Source: a virus. Taken from it: a stretch of DNA of 64,000 nucleotides. The translations under genes and the position numbers were made by a program. Under the pieces are notes generated by a model. It did not search any database and was not told the origin of the DNA. It worked only from the letters and a program-made list of their open reading frames with translations. This document shows positions 57,182-64,000 of the stretch, piece by piece. Location: the IMG/VR virus record IMGVR_UViG_3300021371_000012, positions 1 to 64,000 of that record, one strand, 5' to 3'. Every line of letters starts with the position of its first letter. The stretch's first letter is position 1.

Positions 57182-59932
57182 TTAGCCAGCTGCGATATTA
57201 CAAGCGAATGAGTAAGATGAGCTCAAAGTTGGGCTTGAAGCAGTTCCTGCAGTAGTCAAGGCTTTAAAGTCAAAGCGTGTTGACATATACATTGCAGTTA
57301 CCTGCTGGCGTGGTTCGTACTCACTTTCGATTTCCATTCCACGTCTCTCACCGATAACAAATCCCGGCTTGTAAACAAGAGTTCCAAGAGTGTTCCATGA
57401 AGTTCCTGCGTTATCCATAAATTCAGAGATAACAACTGGAATTCCATAAATAGCTCCAAGAGCACCTGTTAAATAAGTGGCATTAGGGCCGAACTTATCT
57501 ACAGTACGGAAGTCTGACTCAGCTACAAGTGAGTTATAACCTTCAACACCAGTGATATATACTAATTGATCACCTAACTGAAGACCATACTTACCAAGAG
57601 TTGCACGTGCATCTGCGATTTCAGCAGGAGCAGCTTTAGCAGTAGAAGAACCGGTCTGTTGTTGTAACGCAGCAGCATTAGCAAGCTTAGTAATACCAGT
57701 AATTACAGAAGCAAAACCAGTACCTGCTGTAATTGCGGCAGCGTTAGCAGTAAAGCCTGAGCTAGCACCAGTACCACGAAGGATTGATTTATCGATAGCA
57801 CGGGCAATACGACGAGTTGTCGAAGCACGTAAGAAATCAATAAGAGGAAGAATTGTATCTTCTTCTTCATCCTTAGCAAGATGGGTTGAAGTCATAAACT
57901 TATGTGGTGTTAAATCAATTGATTTAATCACGTTCTGATGTGAATCAGGAACGTTGCTGCTATCACCAATACCGGTAGCATATGTTCCAGACTCAAATTG
58001 AGCTACACCATCATTACTACCTGAGAAACCGTCATCTTCGTCAGCGACTGGGATACGGAAAGTTTTTGCATCAACTTGTACACGGTTGAACATTGGAGCA
58101 ACAACTAATTGCTGCTGCATTTCTTCATAGATGTTAGTTGAGAAGTTAGAAATAAAGTTCTCACCAGATTGAACAACAGCTTTCATTTTAGTACCAAGTC
58201 TAGTGTCCATTACATCACGTCTGTTAAGAGCGTATCCAAGCATAACAGCGTTAGCCATTTCTTTAGCAGAATATGGGTTTTCTTTACGCTGTGACTCTTG
58301 CCACACCATTTTGCTATTTTGAAGAGCAGCAATTTCGTCTCTGTACTTCTCCATTTGAGCTTTAAGTTCAGCAACAGCTTCGTTTTCACGAGGTGTATAT
58401 GCTGATTTTTCTTCAACAAGTTCTTGTCTATCACGAACGTCTGCTTGTTCCATGATAGCTTCACCAGTCTTTTGAACTAATTCGGCCACTCTAGGCTCTT
58501 GTACCTCTATAGTGGCGGCTTTAGCTTCTGCTTGATTATTTTCGGCTGCACCAGTATCAATAGTTAGTACATCGCCTGCAGTTTGAGTAGCCATATCGTC
58601 TTTCTCCTTTGTTTCGACAATCATTTGCCCATGTAATTTTAGGGCTAGATCTCTATGATCATTTGGGTTCATTTTATTCAATTCATGAATAATATTATTT
58701 AAGTAATTTGCAAAAACATAATCAGAATCTGACCAATCTTCGCCGTTTGCTTTTAGATTTAAAAGTTTGTTTAATTTCTCTTGTAAGTCTAAACTGTTAG
58801 TAATAGATTCTTCGTCTTTTAAAGAGAATAAATATTGTTCAGTTGCATTATTTGTATTTTTATATGCTTCTTTAATTTCTTCTCTTACAGAATCGGATAA
58901 TCTTGGTGTATTAGTATTAATTACATGAATATCATATTTTGTACCGATATCCCAAGTATTTACTACAGCCATTTCCTCTGCCGGAACTGTATCTATATTA
59001 TCCACTGTTTTTCCATTTACGTCAACCTCTAAAAATTTAAAATTTGGAGATTCGGCAGTAGCAATCTTAGTAATTTTAAATCTTTTTCCTTCGTATTTTA
59101 TAAAGGTATCAGTACTCAATGAAGAGGTTTCAGCAGATAAAAGATTTACAAAAGGAATTGGATCCATAGGATTAATTTCTTCTAATTCTTCTTCAGAAAG
59201 CTCTAAAGATGTTTCTTCCAAAATATCTTTAGTTTCTTCTGCTAGTTCTACTGTAATTTCTTCAGAGAGATCTTCATTTGAAGAATCATTTGTAGCTTTT
59301 TCTTCAACTTCAATCGCTTCTGCAGTTTCTACAGATTCAACAATGTCTGTTTCGGAAATGGCTTCAGACTTTTCTTCAATAGTATTATCTTCTGTGTCCA
59401 TTTCTTCCTCGCTTTCTCCGTTTTTAAAGCTTTTTACAAATTCTTCATACTCAGAATCACCTTCAAAGCTTTTTCTAACACTAAATAGTGAGTTTTGATT
59501 AGCAGGTACACTAACCACGCTAATTTCTAACAACTCTACTTCTGTAATAGTCATAGAATCGTTATTTGCATCATACTTACCGTCTTTAACGCGAAAACCT
59601 ACTGAAAAACTTTTTAAAGCACCATCTTTAATTAAAGTTTGTACTCCGTGTAATTTTTCAGCAGCATCACTGACCATAGCATCTACATAAATTCCTTTTT
59701 TATCAACAGTGACCTTATCTACTTTTCCAATAGGTTGATCATGTTTATGTTGATATAATAAAACAGGGTTTTTTCTATAATTTGCAACGCCTTTTGCCCA
59801 TGCTTGAGCAGTTACTACGTCTCCGACCCTGTCTTTATCCGTAGTATTAGCATAGCCAGCAATTTTTAAACCATTAGAGTTTTTAATTCTTTTAGTTTCA
59901 AAAGCACTGTTCAGATAAAATGTTTTTTCCAT
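57182..59932 (-). CDS. Prohead protease fused to major capsid protein (HK97 type)
   Basis: A 916-aa protein. Residues about 20-155 are an HK97-type serine protease: LLYQHKHDQPIGKV holds the His, ALKSFSVGFRV the Ser, and LLEISVVSVPANQNS the conserved end. A very acidic, Glu-rich linker follows (about 160-440). From residue 447 the capsid part has a coiled-coil scaffold-like delta region (about 465-550). The HK97-fold body starts with NPYSAKEMANAVMLGY and has QQQLVVAPMFNRV, VQVDAKTFRIP and VISEFMDN. A strong internal Shine-Dalgarno and ATG at 58594 could give capsid protein alone (470 aa). Confidence 0.88.
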   Translation of the reverse strand: MEKTFYLNSAFETKRIKNSNGLKIAGYANTTDKDRVGDVVTAQAWAKGVANYRKNPVLLYQHKHDQPIGKVDKVTVDKKGIYVDAMVSDAAEKLHGVQTLIKDGALKSFSVGFRVKDGKYDANNDSMTITEVELLEISVVSVPANQNSLFSVRKSFEGDSEYEEFVKSFKNGESEEEMDTEDNTIEEKSEAISETDIVESVETAEAIEVEEKATNDSSNEDLSEEITVELAEETKDILEETSLELSEEELEEINPMDPIPFVNLLSAETSSLSTDTFIKYEGKRFKITKIATAESPNFKFLEVDVNGKTVDNIDTVPAEEMAVVNTWDIGTKYDIHVINTNTPRLSDSVREEIKEAYKNTNNATEQYLFSLKDEESITNSLDLQEKLNKLLNLKANGEDWSDSDYVFANYLNNIIHELNKMNPNDHRDLALKLHGQMIVETKEKDDMATQTAGDVLTIDTGAAENNQAEAKAATIEVQEPRVAELVQKTGEAIMEQADVRDRQELVEEKSAYTPRENEAVAELKAQMEKYRDEIAALQNSKMVWQESQRKENPYSAKEMANAVMLGYALNRRDVMDTRLGTKMKAVVQSGENFISNFSTNIYEEMQQQLVVAPMFNRVQVDAKTFRIPVADEDDGFSGSNDGVAQFESGTYATGIGDSSNVPDSHQNVIKSIDLTPHKFMTSTHLAKDEEEDTILPLIDFLRASTTRRIARAIDKSILRGTGASSGFTANAAAITAGTGFASVITGITKLANAAALQQQTGSSTAKAAPAEIADARATLGKYGLQLGDQLVYITGVEGYNSLVAESDFRTVDKFGPNATYLTGALGAIYGIPVVISEFMDNAGTSWNTLGTLVYKPGFVIGERRGMEIESEYEPRQQVTAMYMSTRFDFKALTTAGTASSPTLSSSYSFACNIAAG
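58592..58609 (-). promoter_or_regulatory. Internal Shine-Dalgarno and start codon inside protease-capsid gene
   Basis: AAGGAG (58609-58604) lies nine bases before an in-frame ATG (58594-58592) that begins MATQTAGDVLTIDTG. The site is exactly at the junction between acidic linker and capsid scaffold region. Independent translation of the capsid part is therefore likely. Confidence 0.65.
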
Positions 59933-59944
59933 TTTTTATTCCTT

Positions 59945-61180
59945 TTACTCGCTTGTACCGGAATCAGAAGACTCAGGTCTTCCTCCTATTGCTGGGTTAA
60001 CAGCACTTCCAGTTATGTTTTGAGGTATTCGTATTTGATCATTCTCTTCACCCTCTAAGAAACTAAACCCAAGACCTTCTCTAGCCTCATTAACTGTTAT
60101 AATACCAGTATTGACTAATGTAGAAAAATACACCGCTTGAGTTTTATTATCTGGTTGTAAAGCAGGTATAGATGTTTTATCAGGTTTAATTAAAACACCC
60201 CCATTGAAATAATGGGAAAAAGCACTACAAAACATATTTAAAAGAGGTAATACTGTAAGGTTATAAAACATAACTTCATTTGCATGAATATTAGCATTAT
60301 TACCACTTTTTAATAGTACGTAAGGTACACCAATTGATTTAGCAATATCTTGTTGAATTCTTTCAATCGAGTTTTCAAAATCTAATTCATTAAAATTAAT
60401 ATTAGAAAACCTATCTATCTTTAATCCGCCATCTAAAATTGCAGGGTTCCTAGCACCTTTAAATAAAGAAGAATAATTTGATCTCCAAGCTTCTAATAAT
60501 CTTTCTTTTACTTTTGGACTTAATACACTGTCTGTTTGTAAAACTAACCCTGGAACAGCATTATTCTTAAAAAATAATCTCTGAAACTCGGTCATTTGAT
60601 AATAGAGTTCAAATAGTCTTTCTAGATTTTTTAGTCTACTAACTCCTCTAAAAATACTATCTTCATTATCTGCTTTTACATGAATAATCTCATCAGGGGT
60701 AAAAGTTATTTTTTCTTGTTTAGAAGATTGGCTTTGTCCAAAACCAAAATAAGCAGAAGTATTAGTATTATGAATTAGAAAATTATAATGACTTACAAAT
60801 GTTTTTGAATCTGCAACTACTTCAACATCGTTAGCAGGGAGTAAATATAATCCACCGTTCTCTTTATCATAATAGAAAAATGCATTACCGTCAAGATAAA
60901 AATCTAAAATTGCCCTTCTAAATAAACGTGTTCTATCCTCAAAAGGATTAGGTTTGGCGTTCATAATTTTATGAATTTTTTTAGCTGCACCACCCTCTAC
61001 AAGTAAAGGAACACTAACAGCCGCATTAATAATAACCTCTACCGACCTATGAACAATTTCTATCTCTCTATAGGCAGATTCAAATTCTACAATATTCTCT
61101 GGAAGATTGTATGGATCTCTAGAAGCTATATAAGACTGCGCAGGGTTTAATTTTTCTACTAACCATTCTCTAATTGCCAT
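59945..61180 (-). CDS. Portal protein, HK97 family
   Basis: A 411-aa protein that forms the ring through which DNA enters the head. Family stretches include NAAVSVPLLV, KPNPFEDRTRLFRRAILDFY (about 75-95), LDGNAFFYY and LYLLPANDVEVV, FTPDEIIHVKADN (about 160) and IAKSIGVPYVLLKSG (about 280-294). Position between TerL/HNH and protease-capsid agrees. It starts 11 nt inside the end of the HNH gene. Confidence 0.9.
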   Translation of the reverse strand: MAIREWLVEKLNPAQSYIASRDPYNLPENIVEFESAYREIEIVHRSVEVIINAAVSVPLLVEGGAAKKIHKIMNAKPNPFEDRTRLFRRAILDFYLDGNAFFYYDKENGGLYLLPANDVEVVADSKTFVSHYNFLIHNTNTSAYFGFGQSQSSKQEKITFTPDEIIHVKADNEDSIFRGVSRLKNLERLFELYYQMTEFQRLFFKNNAVPGLVLQTDSVLSPKVKERLLEAWRSNYSSLFKGARNPAILDGGLKIDRFSNINFNELDFENSIERIQQDIAKSIGVPYVLLKSGNNANIHANEVMFYNLTVLPLLNMFCSAFSHYFNGGVLIKPDKTSIPALQPDNKTQAVYFSTLVNTGIITVNEAREGLGFSFLEGEENDQIRIPQNITGSAVNPAIGGRPESSDSGTSE

Positions 61181-61544
61181 TATGTTTCTCTTTTTGAATA
61201 TTTATCCAGTTAATTATTTTTTTGTCAAAAGAAATAGGGTAAACTTGACCGTATAAATTGTGTAATAAAGCATGATGAAAATTACATAAAGTAAACAGAT
61301 TTTTGCTGCTTAGATATTCATCATAATCTTCTTTAAATTTAATTCTTATTTCTTTAATGTACGCTACATCTTCTATTTTGTCAATTTTATTTTCTTTACA
61401 CCAGCGTTGAAACAGTTCAGAAATAGAATATACATGATGTAGTTCTAATTTATCTTTAGATCCGCATATGTAACAACAAGTATCATATTTATACTCTTTT
61501 TTTATGTAATCTCTTATATATTTAATAGGTATTCTTTTAAGCAT
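61170..61544 (-). CDS. HNH endonuclease between terminase and portal
   Basis: About 124 aa from the ATG at 61544, which overlaps the TerL stop; an ATG at 61583 in the same frame lies deeper inside TerL and is less likely. CYICGSKDKLELHHVYSIS (CxxC and HH, about residues 23-42) and NLFTLCNFHHALLHNL (CxxHH, about 80-95) form the zinc-bound HNH fold. HNH proteins next to terminase genes in HK97-type phages assist DNA cutting during packaging. A homing nuclease is the alternative. Confidence 0.8.
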   Translation of the reverse strand: MLKRIPIKYIRDYIKKEYKYDTCCYICGSKDKLELHHVYSISELFQRWCKENKIDKIEDVAYIKEIRIKFKEDYDEYLSSKNLFTLCNFHHALLHNLYGQVYPISFDKKIINWINIQKEKHNGN

Positions 61545-62811
61545 AAATACTAACTTGACCCCTAAGATCGGAATAGATTGCATACCTTATAGCATCACAA
61601 CAGTGAGAGGTCCAATCATGAATAGGTTTTTGCTTTTCTGTTCTCTCATTCCACCTATATGCTGCCATGGAATCAAAAGAGTGCCTAGCATTATCTATAT
61701 CAAAACTAAGACTATCATGATCTACTAAATTTGCTATAGACAAAATTCCATCATTAACACTTTTTTGAGCATTTTCACAATATATATCATAATCATATGC
61801 TAAATCTGCTTTGGTTTGCTGCGCTGCAGAGTCAATGTAAATAGCATCTACATCCCATTTATCTGCAATTTCTTTTATGTGTATAGCATGAGTAGAAGTA
61901 GTTCCCTCTTTTGCTACATATTCATCAACTACATAAAACTTACCTTCAGAATCCTTTGCAAGAACTACAAAAGCGGTCTCATCTCTATACCCAATATCTA
62001 AACCACCAATAAATTCATATCTGTAGTCTCCAGGAACAACTTCTTCTATTTGTCGTAGATGTTTATTTTCGTCAATATTATATACTTTACCTTCAAGAGT
62101 TATCCAGTCACATTCATATTCTTGTCCAAATAGATTTTTACTCATACTTTTACGAGCTTCATCTATATCAATTTGATTTAATAAAGGGTTAGCTCTCCAA
62201 GTGAATCTTGCACTGCCCCAAGTTTCAAACTCAGGATCTTGGCCTCTTAAATAATATTCATATAAATAATTTCCCTTACCTCTAGGAGTAGAAATCCATA
62301 AACAACGTGAGTCAGGAAAGGTTGATAAAGCAGGACGTAAATCTCTAGTAAAATATTCTTCGTTAGGTATAATCGCTGCTTCGTCTACAATTAACAAGTT
62401 AGCAGCTCTACCAATTAAACTATCTCTATTATTCGCAGATAATAATCTAAAAGTGCTTCCATTAACAAGCCTAATTACTTTATCTTTTTGATTAAAGCGT
62501 TCAGTCTCTAAAGATAAGTCTCTAATTATTTGAGTAGTATAATCCCAAATAATTGAAGATAAAGAGAAATTTGGAGCAACAACCATAACTTGAGTTCCTG
62601 GCTCTAATAATTTAGCAAAAGCTAAAATAGCCGCTGCATAAGATTTACCAGTACGTCTCGCAGATATATGTACCCAAAAACGATTGTTTTCAAGACCTTC
62701 TACCATACCCCACTGGCTTTCATTCAACTTAAGATCAAGTTGATTAACCATAGGTATTTTTTGTAATAGTTTTTCTAAGTTTATTTTAAAAAATTTATCT
62801 TTATCGCTCAT
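61537..62811 (-). CDS. terL: Terminase large subunit
   Basis: A 424-aa packaging motor and nuclease. Walker A is ARRTGKSYA (residues 51-59) and Walker B is LLIVDEAAI with the catalytic Glu (near 140). The coupling motif region has LWISTPRGKGN. In the nuclease domain, IGGLDIGYRDETAF (about 267) and DAIYIDSAAQQ (about 318) supply acidic residues, and the last Asp lies in TSHCCDAIRYAIY. The start overlaps the previous gene by 4 nt (ATGA). Confidence 0.93.
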   Translation of the reverse strand: MSDKDKFFKINLEKLLQKIPMVNQLDLKLNESQWGMVEGLENNRFWVHISARRTGKSYAAAILAFAKLLEPGTQVMVVAPNFSLSSIIWDYTTQIIRDLSLETERFNQKDKVIRLVNGSTFRLLSANNRDSLIGRAANLLIVDEAAIIPNEEYFTRDLRPALSTFPDSRCLWISTPRGKGNYLYEYYLRGQDPEFETWGSARFTWRANPLLNQIDIDEARKSMSKNLFGQEYECDWITLEGKVYNIDENKHLRQIEEVVPGDYRYEFIGGLDIGYRDETAFVVLAKDSEGKFYVVDEYVAKEGTTSTHAIHIKEIADKWDVDAIYIDSAAQQTKADLAYDYDIYCENAQKSVNDGILSIANLVDHDSLSFDIDNARHSFDSMAAYRWNERTEKQKPIHDWTSHCCDAIRYAIYSDLRGQVSIYA

Positions 62812-63107
62812 TTAAAAACACTAATTGTAGTATAAATAAAACTAAGTAGTCCTGCAATAAAAACTCCTATAAACACTAAAGTTTTAAGGCTTGTTTTACC
62901 TTGTGTCGCAAGTTTTTTTAAATCTTGAACTTCTTCAAAAGTATATTGTATCTGTTCTTGAAGTCTTTCAAAATTTTCCATTATTTTTTCATATCTTGCA
63001 GCACAAACGGCTTCATGAGTAGCAAACTCAGACTTAGTAAGTTGAGTTCTTTCGTGAAGAGTTTCAATATCTTTATGAATTTGATCGAGTTCTCTCTCAG
63101 TACCCAT
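62808..63107 (-). CDS. Coiled-coil protein with C-terminal membrane helix
   Basis: About 99 aa. Helical and charged (about 1-75), then one membrane helix (TLVFIGVFIAGLLSFIYTTI) next to the end. ATGs at 63110 and 63107 both follow GGAG; the second has better spacing. It lies directly upstream of TerL. Small membrane proteins there are lysis proteins in some phages, so a holin or spanin role is possible but unproven. Confidence 0.55.
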   Translation of the reverse strand: MGTERELDQIHKDIETLHERTQLTKSEFATHEAVCAARYEKIMENFERLQEQIQYTFEEVQDLKKLATQGKTSLKTLVFIGVFIAGLLSFIYTTISVFK

Positions 63108-63151
63108 CATTTTCTCCAAAAACTCCCCCTCAAGTTTTATCTAATTGTTAA

Positions 63152-63499
63152 TTATTGACTGGCAGTAAATGTATCCCACCAAGAACCCATCGCTGTTATT
63201 AGCTCCTCATCTGTGTAAGGAACAGGGTCAGCGTCAAAATCAGGACTACCATCTTCTAACAAGGCAGGTTCGCTGTATATAGGGTAACTGGCATGAATAG
63301 TTTGCATACGGGTAATAAAAGAATCTTTAGTTTGTACCTCCAAAGTAGAAGGTATATAGTATTCTACGTCATCCCTAATATAGCCAATATAACTATTGTT
63401 AATTTGACTATACCAATGCCCACCGTTATCAATCCAAATTGGGGTTTTCTTTGCGTCAGAACGGGCTCTTACTTTTTGTAATTTATATTCTACAATCAT
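63152..63499 (-). CDS. Hypothetical protein
   Basis: A 115-aa protein, Trp/Tyr-rich in the first half (TPIWIDNGGHWYSQINNS) and acidic with many Pro in the second. GAGGAGAATTAAC precedes the ATG. No family recognised. Confidence 0.6.
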   Translation of the reverse strand: MIVEYKLQKVRARSDAKKTPIWIDNGGHWYSQINNSYIGYIRDDVEYYIPSTLEVQTKDSFITRMQTIHASYPIYSEPALLEDGSPDFDADPVPYTDEELITAMGSWWDTFTASQ

Positions 63500-63501
63500 T
63501 G

Positions 63502-64000
63502 TTAATTCTCCTCTGAATTGCTTTCAGACTTTTTAGGGAGAAATATAGCATCATTGTCATGATGATTTCGTAGTCCTTGAAGCTGCATACGGACATCATC
63601 TACTTTTAATTGATCAAGAAGTTTTACGCACATATCTTCTAAAAATTCATACATAGGTCTTACAGTATAATCATCTATTTTTTGTTCATAGTCTAAAAAA
63701 CCAAGCATATCTAAAGTAATTTTTCCAGGATTAACACCTATCTGTTCTAAATATTCTTGTTCTCCTTTAGTGATTCTACCACTTTGCCTAACATCTCTTA
63801 GACACTGTACTAAACTTCTCTTTAAATGAGACCTTGCTTCTTCTTTTTCAAAATCTTCTTCATTATAATCACTATATTTTTCCTTTAAGTCATCGTAAAG
63901 GTTAGAAAGAGTCAATACATCTTTCATTGCTCCTTCAACATATTTCATTCCATTAGCCATTCCACTTTTTAACTGAGCTATATCTATCTCAAGTAATTGT
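63502..64000 (-). CDS. Possible terminase small subunit, 5' end outside window
   Basis: The frame is open to the right edge of the window: before the ATG at 63960 it continues (LLEIDIAQLKSG) with no stop, and that ATG has only a poor Shine-Dalgarno. The gene is therefore probably cut by the window edge. The part seen is helical and charged, with a segment LKRSLVQCLRDVRQSGRITKGEQEYL and an acidic end. Location upstream of TerL suggests TerS, but no helix-turn-helix is clear. Confidence 0.45.
   Translation of the reverse strand, partial: QLLEIDIAQLKSGMANGMKYVEGAMKDVLTLSNLYDDLKEKYSDYNEEDFEKEEARSHLKRSLVQCLRDVRQSGRITKGEQEYLEQIGVNPGKITLDMLGFLDYEQKIDDYTVRPMYEFLEDMCVKLLDQLKVDDVRMQLQGLRNHHDNDAIFLPKKSESNSEEN

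Noticed and set aside
61170-61544. HNH gene as a mobile homing endonuclease inserted at the terminase
   Set aside because: There is no interrupted gene or intron edge, and HNH next to terminase and portal is a normal packaging arrangement in HK97-type phages.

Overview
This window is most of a genome of a tailed, AT-rich double-stranded DNA phage with a long non-contractile tail (lambda-like siphovirus). Neither end is closed: the first and last genes both run off the window. Spot counts of GC are about 27-37% over most of the sequence. The gene set resembles marine phages of alphaproteobacterial hosts, for example SAR11-like bacteria. Grounds for this are a BMP-family binding protein next to an isopenicillin-N-synthase-like oxygenase, kelch-like fibres, and Cys-rich PLYD repeats. 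The host is an inference; nothing in the sequence proves it. No integrase, transposase, CRISPR array, tRNA or rRNA was seen, and no endolysin was recognised.

Layout. Positions 1-24635 are all on the + strand and hold early and middle genes. In order they are: a PiT-like phosphate permease fragment, a UV-damage endonuclease, and a helix-turn-helix protein. The replication and recombination set follows: DnaB-like helicase, CHC2/TOPRIM primase, family A DNA polymerase, UvsW-like helicase, gp32-like SSB and gp47/gp46 nuclease. A glycosyltransferase and a 2OG-Fe(II) oxygenase lie inside this set. Next come a class Ia ribonucleotide reductase with glutaredoxin, and a GC-richer insert with a BMP-family binding protein, an IPNS-like oxygenase and adenine phosphoribosyltransferase. 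The strand ends with a Holliday-junction-type nuclease, a 5'-3' exonuclease and dUTPase. Together these genes make and copy DNA and probably draw phosphate and purines from the host.

Positions 24632-64000 are all on the - strand, so transcription runs from right to left. The order is: packaging (a possible small subunit, TerL, HNH); head (portal, a protease-capsid fusion); neck (a connector carrying a LamG domain, tail terminator); and tail (tube, G/GT frameshift pair, tape measure, then M, L, K split in two, I, and J split in two). The tail order is that of lambda. After it come a fibre gene, a block of small and often very lysine-rich proteins, a secreted Cys-repeat protein, and three tandem six-bladed kelch-like adhesins. 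These adhesins meet dUTPase tail to tail with overlapping stop codons.

Notable regulation: two + strand promoters sit in the loop of a terminator-like hairpin whose 3' arm carries the Shine-Dalgarno. Three - strand promoters place their -10 box 4-5 nt before the start codon, which suggests leaderless mRNAs. Hairpin terminators or attenuators follow the capsid and tail-tube genes, and the latter has a possible alternative pairing. A canonical A AAA AAC slippery site ends the G gene. The longest stretch without a gene is 34121-34335; it holds three tandem hairpins and a weak promoter candidate.
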